Source: an uncultured Lysobacterales bacterium (lineage in GTDB: Bacteria; Pseudomonadota; Gammaproteobacteria; Xanthomonadales; SZUA-36). From it: a stretch of 6,007 bases of DNA. How positions within the stretch are numbered: position 1 is the first letter of the stretch; each line of letters starts with the position of its first letter. Position numbers and translations under genes: made by a program. A model generated the notes under the pieces. The model was not told the origin of the DNA. It did not search any database and worked only from the letters and a program-made list of their open reading frames with translations. Below are positions 1 through 5,549 of this stretch, in pieces. The DNA is taken from the NCBI GenBank assembly GCA_937995275.1, contig CALKKN010000135.1, positions 1 to 6,007 of the forward strand. Direction: 5' to 3'.

Positions 1-1
1 G

Positions 2-553
2 ATCGTCGACTACCCCGGCTACGAGGATGCCGAGGCACCCGACATCGAGAGCTACTCAAAGGCGCTCAACGCGGGGCAGTACCCGCTCTCCGTGCTGGCC
101 ATGAACGAACGCGCTGCCGGCCTGTATCGCAAAGGTGTGTACGGCAACACCATGACCGCGAGCCCGCGGTCGCTGGACGTCGCCTGCGCGGTCCTCGACA
201 TCCTGACCGAAGACCTCCGCCAAAACATCCGCGAACGCGGCGCCGAATGCCTCGAAAAACTGCATCAGCTGCAGGCCGAGATGGGTGATCGTATCACCGA
301 CGTGCAGGGTACCGGCCTGCTGTTCAGCATTGGCCTCGACAGCAAGCGCTACAAGGCCTACGGGACCGACTCGATCGAGGAATACATTCGCCTGCGCGGC
401 ATCAACGTGATTCACGGCGGCGAAAACTCGCTGCGTTACACGCCGCACTTCCGGATCACCAGCGAAGAGATCGACCTGATGATCGATGCAACGCGGGATG
501 CCCTGCTCAACGGACCGGCCAAGGAAAGCGCGAGCGAGGCTGTGGCCGCCTGA
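2..553 (+). CDS. Class III PLP-dependent aminotransferase, C-terminal part (5' end cut by window)
   Basis: The reading frame is open from base 2 to the TGA at 551-553, giving 183 visible residues; the N-terminal half lies outside the window. The stretch PDIESYSKALNAGQYPLS (bases 38-91) matches the active-site region of fold-type I class III aminotransferases, in which the lysine forms the Schiff base with pyridoxal phosphate; here that lysine is at bases 59-61. GVYGNTMTASPRSLDVA follows, corresponding to the family's conserved segment near the cofactor phosphate, then QGTGLLFSI, and a C-terminal domain ending in a helix with ITSEEIDLMIDATRDAL. By family it transfers an amino group between an amino acid or amine and a keto acid in the cytoplasm. 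The substrate cannot be told from this fragment. An intrinsic terminator follows 28 bp after the stop, so this is the last gene of its transcript. Confidence 0.9.
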   Translation: MVDYPGYEDAEAPDIESYSKALNAGQYPLSVLAMNERAAGLYRKGVYGNTMTASPRSLDVACAVLDILTEDLRQNIRERGAECLEKLHQLQAEMGDRITDVQGTGLLFSIGLDSKRYKAYGTDSIEEYIRLRGINVIHGGENSLRYTPHFRITSEEIDLMIDATRDALLNGPAKESASEAVAA

Positions 554-580
554 CCGACGCCAGAACCTGACGATGTGGAG

Positions 581-607
581 AAAGGCGGCCCAATGCCGCC
601 TTTTTCT
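581..607 (+). terminator. Intrinsic terminator of the aminotransferase gene
   Basis: A 6-bp GGCGGC/GCCGCC stem (584-589 and 595-600) with a 5-nt loop is flanked by AAA on the left and TTTTTCTT on the right, so the stem can be extended by A-U pairs. It lies just after the aminotransferase stop. It therefore separates that gene from the decarboxylase-like gene, which must have its own promoter or rely on read-through. Confidence 0.85.
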
Positions 608-632
608 TGCCGACTTTCCAGTGAATGTTAAT

Positions 633-638
633 GAGGAT
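633..638 (+). promoter_or_regulatory. Ribosome binding site deciding the start at 646
   Basis: GAGGAT at 633-638 lies 7-9 nt before the ATG at 646. In-frame ATGs also occur at 625 and 631, but they precede or overlap this site and have no purine-rich sequence at the right distance. The start at 646 (MAHLQPLPPE) is therefore preferred. Confidence 0.65.
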
Positions 639-645
639 CCATGCC

Positions 646-1239
646 ATGGCCCACCTGCAACCGTTACCGCCCGAGACCACCCCGGAGCTCGAACAAGACT
701 TCGCGATCTTTGCACGCATCCTCGGCTTCGTGCCGAACAGCCTGTTGACGATGCAGCGCATGCCCGGCATGGTCAGGGGCTTCGGTGAACTGACCCGGGC
801 GGTCATGGACCCGCAGGGCCCGGTAGACCTCGGCTTCATGCGGCTGGTCGCCCACTTCGCCAGCCGGGCCGCGGGTTGCCAGTATTGCGAGGCGCATTCG
901 CTGGTCGCGGCGAAGATCCACGGCATCAGCCAGGAGAAGCTGGACGCCATCTGGGAATACCCGGACAACCCGCTCTACACCGAGGCGGAGCGTGTGGCCC
1001 TCGATTTCGCGCTGGCGGCCGGGGCGGTCCCCAACGCCGTGGATGCAGAACTGATGGAACGTATGAAGGCCCATTGGTCCGAGCAGGCGATCGTGCAGAT
1101 CCTCGGCGCCGTGTGCCTGTACGGCTTTCTGAACCGGTGGAACGACTCCATGGCCACCGACCTGGAGGCATCGCCGCTGGCCATGGGCGAGCGCGTGCTG
1201 GCCAGCGGCGGCTGGACCGGCGGCAAACACCGCCGGTAA
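646..1239 (+). CDS. Carboxymuconolactone decarboxylase/AhpD-like family protein
   Basis: The protein has 197 residues from the ATG at 646, chosen by its ribosome binding site; a longer start at 625 is possible. The family signature is CQYCEAHS at residues 78-85: a CxxC pair (Cys78, Cys81) with a nearby histidine (His84), followed by the helix LVAAKIHGISQEKLDAI. In AhpD and related alkylhydroperoxidases this pair is the redox-active disulfide and the histidine is part of the proton relay. The all-helical sequence, including a second helical block (TEAERVALDFALAAG, residues 112-126), fits the AhpD-like fold. With both cysteines present, a thiol peroxidase or disulfide-reductase role is more likely than true carboxymuconolactone decarboxylation. 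No signal peptide is seen, so it should be cytoplasmic. It stands alone between a terminator upstream and a convergent transcript downstream; no partner gene reveals its substrate. Confidence 0.88.
   Translation: MAHLQPLPPETTPELEQDFAIFARILGFVPNSLLTMQRMPGMVRGFGELTRAVMDPQGPVDLGFMRLVAHFASRAAGCQYCEAHSLVAAKIHGISQEKLDAIWEYPDNPLYTEAERVALDFALAAGAVPNAVDAELMERMKAHWSEQAIVQILGAVCLYGFLNRWNDSMATDLEASPLAMGERVLASGGWTGGKHRR
1216..1237 (+). other. Stem-loop overlapping the stop codon of the decarboxylase-like gene
   Basis: A perfect 8-bp inverted repeat, ACCGGCGG (1216-1223) and CCGCCGGT (1230-1237), has a 6-nt loop; its last base is the first base of the TAA stop. No T-run follows, so it is not a classical terminator. 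It could protect the mRNA 3' end, or simply reflect the glycine/arginine codons of the protein tail. Confidence 0.4.
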
Positions 1240-1257
1240 CGGTTTCCTCCGCAATTT

Positions 1258-1298
1258 AAAAAAATACCGCGGGCCGTTCGGAGAGGGCCGGCCCGCGG
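1258..1298 (-). terminator. Minus-strand intrinsic terminator between convergent genes
   Basis: A perfect 9-bp inverted repeat, CCGCGGGCC (1267-1275) and GGCCCGCGG (1290-1298), has a 14-nt loop. Read on the minus strand, the hairpin is followed after TAT by a run of seven Ts (the seven As at 1258-1264), as expected of an intrinsic terminator. It ends the transcript of the 73-aa membrane protein and perhaps of the whole gltX/WYL series. There is no matching T-run for plus-strand transcripts. Confidence 0.8.
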
Positions 1299-1326
1299 CC
1301 AGTCGCACCCGCGAGGAAGGATCCCC

Positions 1327-1548
1327 TCAGGGCAGCAGCGCCTGAATCACCTGCAGCGCCAACCAACAGCCCCCCAGCAGCGCCAGGAAGCCGACTGCAT
1401 TGCCGAGCACGCTGAAGGCCAATTTCCAGGAGAGGGACCTGTGTGCAAGCGGCCGCCGCGCAGGGGCGAGGGTTGCGGGTGGCGAATTGGTCGTCGCCTG
1501 TGGCACGGCGGCTGCCGGTGCGAGGAACATCATCAGGCAATGCAGCAT
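1327..1548 (-). CDS. Small predicted membrane protein, 73 aa, unknown function
   Basis: I do not recognise a family. The ATG at 1548 is chosen because AAGGAGAG lies 8 nt upstream; an in-frame ATG further upstream at 1569 lacks such a site. The N-terminus, MLHCLMMFLAPAAAVPQA, is hydrophobic and could be a short signal peptide or first membrane segment. Residues 20-38 form a Pro/Ala/Arg-rich linker with positive charges (ARRPLAHR). Residues 43-71, with FLALLGGCWLALQVIQALL near the end, form a strongly hydrophobic membrane helix ending three codons from the stop. Gene status is supported by a good ribosome binding site and an intrinsic terminator 29 bp after the stop. It lies downstream of the WYL regulator on the same strand, but 163 bp and a REP cluster separate them, so co-transcription is uncertain. 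Confidence 0.6.
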   Translation of the reverse strand: MLHCLMMFLAPAAAVPQATTNSPPATLAPARRPLAHRSLSWKLAFSVLGNAVGFLALLGGCWLALQVIQALLP

Positions 1549-1554
1549 GTCGGG

Positions 1555-1562
1555 CTCTCCTT
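1555..1562 (-). promoter_or_regulatory. Ribosome binding site of the 73-aa protein
   Basis: On the minus strand AAGGAGAG (GGAG core at 1557-1560) precedes the ATG at 1548 by 8 nt. This near-perfect Shine-Dalgarno sequence is the main evidence that the small open frame is a real gene and that translation starts at MLHCL. Confidence 0.65.
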
Positions 1563-1613
1563 CTGGCACGCTTCCAGTAAACCACGGCGCGTTCTCAAAG
1601 CATGAGAAGGGTT

Positions 1614-1692
1614 CTGTAGGAGCGGCCGGCTTTGTGGGAGCAGCTTTAGCCGCGAATGGGCCATATCGCTTCGAACACAGCCGCTCCTACAG
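1614..1692. repeat. REP cluster (BIME-like) of 79 bp between the WYL regulator and the small membrane protein gene
   Basis: Perfect 13-bp inverted repeats CTGTAGGAGCGGC (1614-1626) and GCCGCTCCTACAG (1680-1692) enclose a further REP unit at 1633-1656, which begins TGTGGGAGC, contains GCTTTAGCCGCG, and can fold through its AGC/GCT and CGGC/GCCG parts. The units are of the same type as the single one at 2697-2720. Such GTAGGAGC repeats are typically extragenic and are spread by REP-associated tyrosine transposases of the RayT family. In mRNA the cluster could form long hairpins that stabilise or attenuate the transcript. I see no other feature in the 163-bp gap that holds it, apart from the ribosome binding site listed separately. 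Confidence 0.85.
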
Positions 1693-1711
1693 CCGCCCCG
1701 GGGGGCTCCTG

Positions 1712-2683
1712 TCAGGGTTGGTAGAGCTCGGCCGCCCTGAGGGCCTCGGCGGCGACGGCCTGCCGCAGGAAATCCGGGGCCAGCACCTCCACCTCGGCGC
1801 CGTAACGCAGGATGTCCATGGTTAGTTCGCGCGCGCTGCCAAACGGCACTCTGAGGAGCCATGAGCCATCCGGCTCGAATTCGCCCCCCTGGTGCGGGTG
1901 CCAGACTTCTTCGGACACCCAGCGGGCCATCTCCGGCGAAAAGCGCAGCTCGGCCGTATGCTCGGCCGGGCCCGAAAAGATGCCGTAGGACTGGTCGAAA
2001 TGCTCCGACAACTCCCCGGCGGGCACCTCGACCGCTTCTTCATCCAGCAAGGCCTGCTCGCGGATGCGCTCCAGCGCAAAACTCCGTAAGCCCTCGGCGC
2101 GATGGCACCACGCGTCCAGGTACCAGGAGTTGCGGTGCTGCGTGAGGCGTTGGGGCGAGATCACGCGCTCGCTTTCCTGGTCGCGACGCCGGCCGTGGTA
2201 GCGGATCCGCAGGCGCCGGCGCTGGATCAGGGCGGCCAGGACGTCCTGAAACATATGCGCGGGGACGGCACGGCCAGCGACGTTCTGGATGTGGATTCGC
2301 GGCTCGTCGCCTATCGCTTCGACCCCCCGCTGCCGCAGCAGGGAGGTGATCCGGCCCTGCAGGGACTCGAGTTCGCCTTCCAGCAGGCCGGGCTGTACAT
2401 TTGACAGCACCTGCCGGGCGGTCAGCAGCGCCTGCAGTTCGGCCGGGCTGATCCAGATGCCGGGCAGTTCGAAGGGCTGCTCGTAGCTGCGGTCGTAGTA
2501 GTAGGCGCGGGTTTCGGGGTCCTGCTCGATCGGCGCGCCGAGGAAGTCCCGCAGTTCGTTGACCAGGCGGTAGAGCGTCGCCTGTGAGCACTCCAGGCGC
2601 TCCATCAGGTCCTGCCGGGAAATTGGCGTGCGCCGCTGGTTCAGGATGTTGTGCAGGTGGTAGAGGCGTTCGACTTTGGACAT
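1712..2683 (-). CDS. WYL-domain transcriptional regulator with N-terminal HTH
   Basis: The protein has 323 residues, the usual length for HTH-WYL regulators. Residues 1-65 form a DeoR/HTH_11-type winged helix: MSKVERLYHLHNILNQRRTP, then ISRQDLMERLECSQATLYRL with the recognition helix around residues 33-45, then a wing ending in YYYD. A helical linker follows (about 79-125). The WYL domain covers about 140-215, with Trp187-Tyr188-Leu189 in NSWYLDAWCHRAEGLRSFAL and downstream arginines. Residues 240-320 resemble the C-terminal extension (WCX) found after WYL domains. WYL domains are thought to sense nucleic acids or nucleotides and often act in stress or defence regulation; the targets here are unknown. 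The ATG at 2683 has only a weak AGG 6 nt upstream. It starts 32 bp after the gltX stop, so co-transcription with gltX is likely. Confidence 0.88.
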   Translation of the reverse strand: MSKVERLYHLHNILNQRRTPISRQDLMERLECSQATLYRLVNELRDFLGAPIEQDPETRAYYYDRSYEQPFELPGIWISPAELQALLTARQVLSNVQPGLLEGELESLQGRITSLLRQRGVEAIGDEPRIHIQNVAGRAVPAHMFQDVLAALIQRRRLRIRYHGRRRDQESERVISPQRLTQHRNSWYLDAWCHRAEGLRSFALERIREQALLDEEAVEVPAGELSEHFDQSYGIFSGPAEHTAELRFSPEMARWVSEEVWHPHQGGEFEPDGSWLLRVPFGSARELTMDILRYGAEVEVLAPDFLRQAVAAEALRAAELYQP

Positions 2684-2696
2684 GGGTGCCTATCTT

Positions 2697-2720
2697 ATCG
2701 CGGCTAAAGCCGCTCCTACA
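2697..2720 (-). repeat. Single REP unit that supplies the gltX stop codon
   Basis: Read on the minus strand this 24-bp unit runs TGTAGGAGCGGC then TTTAGCCGCGAT, with the perfect stem GCGGCT/AGCCGC at 2700-2713. Its TAG (2716-2718) is the stop codon of gltX, and its other end lies 13 bp before the start codon of the WYL regulator. It is the same repeat family as the cluster at 1614-1692. The hairpin could modulate expression between the two genes. Confidence 0.85.
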
Positions 2721-4122
2721 TGGCCGCGGCGCGGGCTGCGATGAACGCGAGGGCGCGGCTGATGCGTTCCAGGCTGCGTTCGCGGCCGGCCAGCCACAGG
2801 GTCTTGTCGATGGACGGCGACACCGCCGCACCCGTCAGGGCAACGCGCAGGGGCTGGGCGATCTTGCCCATACCGATCCCGCGTTCCTCAGCCGTGATGC
2901 GCACGGCCTCGTTGAGCCGCCCGGGATCCCAGACCAGCAGATCGGCCAGCCGGTTACCGACCGCCCGCAACGGCTCTTCTGCCACGGGGCGCAGATGCTT
3001 TTTGGCCGAGCCTTCGTCGTAATCGCCCAGCTCTTCGTAAAACACGCGGCTCTGCTCCGCCATCTCCTTCAGGGTCTTGACACGGTCGGCCTGCACGCCA
3101 ACCAGGTCCTCCAGGGGCGGGCCCTGATCCGGGTCGATGCCCATTCGCTTGAAATGCCAGCGCAGGTGCCGGGCCACCTCGCCGGGCGGCAGGCTCCGCA
3201 TATAGTGCTGATTCAGCCAGTCGAGCTTGTCCGTGTCGAAGGCGGCGGCCTTGCGGTTGACGTCGCGGATGTCGAAATACTCGATCATTTCCGCGCGGCT
3301 GAAGATTTCCTGGTCGCCGTGCGACCAGCCCAGCCGCACCAGGTAGTTGAACAGCGCCTCGGGCAGGTAGCCGTCCTCACGGTACTGCAACACACTGACC
3401 GCGCCGTGGCGCTTGCTCAGCCGCGCGCCATCGCTGCCGAGGATCATCGGCACATGGGCGAAAGCGGGCGGCTCCGCGCCCAGCGCGCAATAGATGTTGA
3501 TCTGGCGGGGCGTGTTGTTGATGTGGTCGTCACCGCGGATGACCAGGTTGACACCCATGTCCAGGTCGTCAACCACCACCGTAAAATTGTAGGTCGGTGA
3601 CCCGTCCGGACGGGCAATGACCAGGTCGTCCAGCTCGGTGTTGGAAATGCTGATGCGGCCGCGTACCAGGTCGTCGAAAACCACCTCGCCGTCCAGCGGA
3701 TTTCGAAAACGAACCACCGGCTTTACGCCCGCAACCGGTTCGGCCCCGTCGCGGCAGTGGCCGTCGTAGCGCGGCTTCTGGCCGAGTTTCATCTGCTCCT
3801 CGCGCAGGGCTTCGATGCGCTCCTTGCTGCACCAGCAGCGGTAGGCCCTGCCCTCGTCCAGCAATTGCCCGGCGACCTCAGCGTAGCGGTCGAAGCGCTG
3901 GGTCTGGTAGTACGGCCCTTCGTCGTAATCGAGGCCGAGCCAGGCCATGCCGTCCAGGATCGCCTGGACCGATTCCGGGGTGGAGCGTTCGAGATCGGTG
4001 TCCTCGATACGCAGGATGAATACGCCCTTTGCGGCGCGTGCCTGCAGGTAACAGAACAGCGCTGTGCGCGCGCCGCCCACGTGCAGGAAGCCCGTCGGGC
4101 TGGGTGCAAACCGGGTTCTCAT
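2716..4122 (-). CDS. gltX: Glutamate--tRNA ligase (GluRS)
   Basis: The protein has 468 residues, normal for bacterial GluRS (about 465-475). It activates glutamate with ATP and charges tRNA-Glu in the cytoplasm. The start is the ATG at 4122, giving [20 protein letters not shown], the conserved class I N-terminus; a longer in-frame start at 4215 would add non-conserved sequence and run through a terminator. Visible motifs are the HIGH-type HVGG (14-17), [13 protein letters not shown] (195-207), and the KMSKS-type RLSKRHG (234-240). The zinc-binding insertion shows Cys96, Cys98 and Cys123; the fourth ligand position, histidine in E. coli, is Asp125 here, with His122 nearby. The helical anticodon-binding domain spans about 330-468. 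The upstream site GAGG lies about 10 nt from the ATG. A terminator separates it from the pilin-like genes; the WYL gene follows closely. The TAG stop lies inside a REP unit. Confidence 0.98.
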   Translation of the reverse strand: MRTRFAPSPTGFLHVGGARTALFCYLQARAAKGVFILRIEDTDLERSTPESVQAILDGMAWLGLDYDEGPYYQTQRFDRYAEVAGQLLDEGRAYRCWCSKERIEALREEQMKLGQKPRYDGHCRDGAEPVAGVKPVVRFRNPLDGEVVFDDLVRGRISISNTELDDLVIARPDGSPTYNFTVVVDDLDMGVNLVIRGDDHINNTPRQINIYCALGAEPPAFAHVPMILGSDGARLSKRHGAVSVLQYREDGYLPEALFNYLVRLGWSHGDQEIFSRAEMIEYFDIRDVNRKAAAFDTDKLDWLNQHYMRSLPPGEVARHLRWHFKRMGIDPDQGPPLEDLVGVQADRVKTLKEMAEQSRVFYEELGDYDEGSAKKHLRPVAEEPLRAVGNRLADLLVWDPGRLNEAVRITAEERGIGMGKIAQPLRVALTGAAVSPSIDKTLWLAGRERSLERISRALAFIAARAAAM

Positions 4123-4151
4123 GTCCTCATGTCCTCGAACCGCGTGGGGCA

Positions 4152-4170
4152 CCGGCAAACCGGATGCCGG
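4152..4170 (-). other. Small inverted repeat in the gltX leader
   Basis: CCGGCA (4152-4157) and TGCCGG (4165-4170) form 6-bp arms around a 7-nt loop. It lies 30 nt before the gltX start, between that start and the upstream terminator. It could be a leader hairpin or an operator, or may be chance in GC-rich sequence. No convincing -35/-10 pair for gltX is visible in this short gap. Confidence 0.25.
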
Positions 4171-4186
4171 CGCAGTCGGCGGCCCG

Positions 4187-4213
4187 AAAAAAAGCCGCCT
4201 CCGAAGAGGCGGC
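4187..4213 (-). terminator. Strong intrinsic terminator after the prepilin-like gene
   Basis: On the minus strand a perfect 8-bp stem, GCCGCCTC (4213-4206) pairing with GAGGCGGC (4201-4194), is closed by a TTCG loop of the very stable UUCG type and followed directly by seven Ts (4193-4187). It lies 53 bp after the stop at 4266 and insulates gltX from the upstream pilin-like genes. Confidence 0.93.
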
Positions 4214-4265
4214 AATTGTAACAGAAGCAGGCCGGCGGGAGAGACGGGCCGGTGCTCCCGCTATG

Positions 4266-5000
4266 CTAAAGACAGCTTTCCAGGCGGAGTACGATGTCTG
4301 CGCCCGGCGTCGCCACCAGGGGCAAGCTGAACCGCGTCCAGTTCTCGCCACCGATGGATACGTGTGAAACGCCATGCGTGCCAAGCACATCGCTGCATCC
4401 CAGGATGACCTGGGGACCCTTGCCATCATTGAAGATTTTCAGGCGCGGATTCCCATCGCCCACAATCAGGTTGCATTCGAAGCCCGTCAGCGTCCGGTCG
4501 CACACGGCGCCCGAGGCGTCGATTTCGACGTCCGCGGCCTTTACGCCCGGAACGGAAGAGATGATTTCGCCCGAGATGATGATTCCCGAGAGTGGCGGAC
4601 CCGCGCCGTCGTCTCCGGCCTCTGCGTACAGGGGATAACTTGTCGATTCCAGGCCATACCGCGAATCGATCGGATCCGTGCCGGTCAGGCCGAGATTGCG
4701 GCGGTGTATCGAGGTTGTTACGACGGACGGCCCCTCCCCGCCTTGCAGAGTCGCGATGCCCCTGCTGTGCTCGTTGTTGTCCTCGATGGCGTCGTTGGTC
4801 ACGTCGATCGGGAAGTTGTTCGGCGCCTCGTTCCAGCGGGCCAGCCACGTCAGCTGCACGTCGTAGAACGGGATGATCTCGATCGAGGTGGTCACCTCCG
4901 GGGTTTGGCAGGCTTCGCCTTCGCCGCCCAGGTCAAGGCAGGTTATTTTCGTGCGCAGAACGTCGCTCATGTAGTCGATGTAGATACCGCGCGAGCGCAA
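4266..5000 (-). CDS. C-terminal fragment: exported beta-rich four-cysteine protein, unknown function
   Basis: The frame is open from 5003 and spans 244 codons if read from the TTG at 5000. The TTG and the first ATG (4970) both lack a ribosome binding site, which fits a continuation of the prepilin-like gene more than a separate one. I do not recognise a named family. The sequence is poor in lysine, with alternating hydrophobic residues as in beta-sandwich surface proteins. Residues 47-57 (DVQLTWLARWN), 77-82 (EHSRGI) and 102-110 (NLGLTGTDP) stand out as motif-like. Cysteines occur at 21 and 31, then at 167, 176, 202 and 243; the last four match in spacing the protein at the right edge of the window. 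No transmembrane segment is present. An intrinsic terminator follows. Confidence 0.6.
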   Translation of the reverse strand: MRSRGIYIDYMSDVLRTKITCLDLGGEGEACQTPEVTTSIEIIPFYDVQLTWLARWNEAPNNFPIDVTNDAIEDNNEHSRGIATLQGGEGPSVVTTSIHRRNLGLTGTDPIDSRYGLESTSYPLYAEAGDDGAGPPLSGIIISGEIISSVPGVKAADVEIDASGAVCDRTLTGFECNLIVGDGNPRLKIFNDGKGPQVILGCSDVLGTHGVSHVSIGGENWTRFSLPLVATPGADIVLRLESCL

Positions 5001-5226
5001 CCCTCAGAACGATGCTGCCGCTGCCCAGACGACCTTCGGTCACCGAGTCCTCGTCAACCTGGAATTCCTGCTCCGCATTCCAGGTCACCGACACTTCGAC
5101 GAGTTTCATGTCCGAGCGGACCGCACCAATGGGCGCCTCGGTCGTGAAGTCCTCGGTGACGGCTGCGATCCGATCTGGCAATAGTCGACTTCCTCCGGGT
5201 CGCTCTGGCTGCAGACACAAGCCGTA
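4933..5226 (-). CDS. Middle fragment of the prepilin-like protein
   Basis: The meaningful part is about bases 5003-5185. It reads AAVTEDFTTEAPIGAVRS, then LVEVSVTWNAEQEFQVDED, then EGRLGSGSIVLR, which suits the beta-strands of a pseudopilin globular domain. Before this part the frame gives out-of-step sequence, and after it gives an arginine/histidine-rich tail stopping at 4935-4933. There is no ATG and no ribosome binding site for independent translation, so this is a piece of the broken gene and not a gene of its own. Confidence 0.45.
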   Translation of the reverse strand, partial: YGLCLQPERPGGSRLLPDRIAAVTEDFTTEAPIGAVRSDMKLVEVSVTWNAEQEFQVDEDSVTEGRLGSGSIVLRVALARYLHRLHERRSAHENNLP

Positions 5227-5507
5227 TCACCGGTAACGGCGCCAAGACACCAATCGTCAGCGGCCGTACGCGTATACGAAACGGTGACGACCCGGTTGGT
5301 CTTCATCGCTACCCCTTGCGCGGAATTGAGTAACGAGACCACCTGCTCGGCGGCATTGGTCACCTGGCGCTTTTCGACCATGCCGCGGTACGACGGCAAC
5401 GCCACCGCTGCGCCGATGGCCACCAGCACCACGGTCATCAACAATTCGACCACGGAGAACCCGCGGATACGGGAGGTCTTAAAGGGATGGACCCCAAGGG
5501 CCGCGAG
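5106..5507 (-). CDS. N-terminal fragment: GspH/FimT-type prepilin domain
   Basis: This is the frame that holds the pilin signature; it opens after a TGA at 5510-5508 and contains no ATG before the mature protein, so gene callers are likely to start it at the GTG of 5453, inside the signature. It shows GFSVVELL, the prepilin peptidase site, then a hydrophobic N-terminal helix to about ALPSYRGM, then EQVVSLLNSAQGVAMKTNR, the typical helix of GspH/FimT pseudopilins in which the next strand is VVTVSY. A cysteine-rich stretch follows (WCLG, then CVC, then YCQIGS), common in minor pilins of this type and probably disulfide-bonded. After YCQIGS the frame becomes proline/arginine-rich nonsense and stops at 5108-5106, marking the second frame change. 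Confidence 0.6.
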   Translation of the reverse strand, partial: LAALGVHPFKTSRIRGFSVVELLMTVVLVAIGAAVALPSYRGMVEKRQVTNAAEQVVSLLNSAQGVAMKTNRVVTVSYTRTAADDWCLGAVTGDTACVCSQSDPEEVDYCQIGSQPSPRTSRPRRPLVRSART

Positions 5508-5534
5508 TCAGAGTTGCTCTGATCATGGCTTCCA

Positions 5535-5539
5535 TCCTT
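5535..5539 (-). promoter_or_regulatory. Ribosome binding site of the prepilin-like gene
   Basis: AAGGA on the minus strand lies 8 nt before the ATG at 5526. The alternative ATG at 5535 in the same frame overlaps it and is unlikely to be used. The site fixes the start in a frame different from that of the mature pilin domain, which is how the first frame change is recognised. Confidence 0.6.
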
Positions 5540-5549
5540 GAAATTGTTC

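Larger units (their letters stand above)
4266..5526 (-). pseudogene. Type IV prepilin-like gene (GspH/FimT-type N-terminus), interrupted by three frame changes
   Basis: Initiation is clear: AAGGA lies 8 nt before the ATG at 5526. That frame gives MIRATLTRGPWGPSL and stops at TAA 5481-5479. One base out of step the sequence continues as KTSRIRG, then FSVVELLMTVVLVAIGA, an exact prepilin cleavage site (Gly before Phe, Glu at +5) and hydrophobic helix. A second change near 5175-5185 (one base missing, after YCQIG) and a third near 5000 (one base extra, around AGGG) lead into the C-terminal part ending at TAG 4268-4266. Net, one extra base in 1261 nt leaves 420 codons including the stop, so the three changes are mutually consistent with one ancestral 419-aa protein. 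It would be exported and assembled by type IV pilus or type II secretion machinery. The piece downstream of each shift lacks a ribosome binding site of its own. It may be a decayed gene, an assembly error, or in part recoded. Confidence 0.6.

Noticed and set aside
607..632. Promoter for the decarboxylase-like gene with TTGCCG and GTTAAT
   Set aside because: The spacer is 14 bp and both boxes match at only four of six positions; transcription would start inside or after the ribosome binding site.
56..715. Minus-strand open frame of 219 codons opposite the aminotransferase
   Set aside because: It is antisense to a clear class III aminotransferase and crosses that gene's terminator; no ribosome binding site or domain is visible.
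1592..1608. Inverted repeat TTCTCA/TGAGAA with a 5-nt spacer upstream of the 73-aa gene, as an operator
   Set aside because: The arms are only 6 bp, no promoter is recognisable around it, and one such repeat is expected by chance in this length.
2584..3600. Long plus-strand open frame of 338 codons opposite gltX and the WYL gene
   Set aside because: It lies antisense to gltX, whose translation is unmistakable, and starts inside the WYL gene. Its composition (many His, Gln, Arg, Val, no recognisable domain) is that of a GC-rich shadow frame.
4123..4215. Longer gltX start at 4215 (31 extra residues)
   Set aside because: The extra sequence is not part of GluRS, includes the minus-strand terminator, and the conserved N-terminus begins at the ATG at 4122, which has a suitable upstream GAGG.
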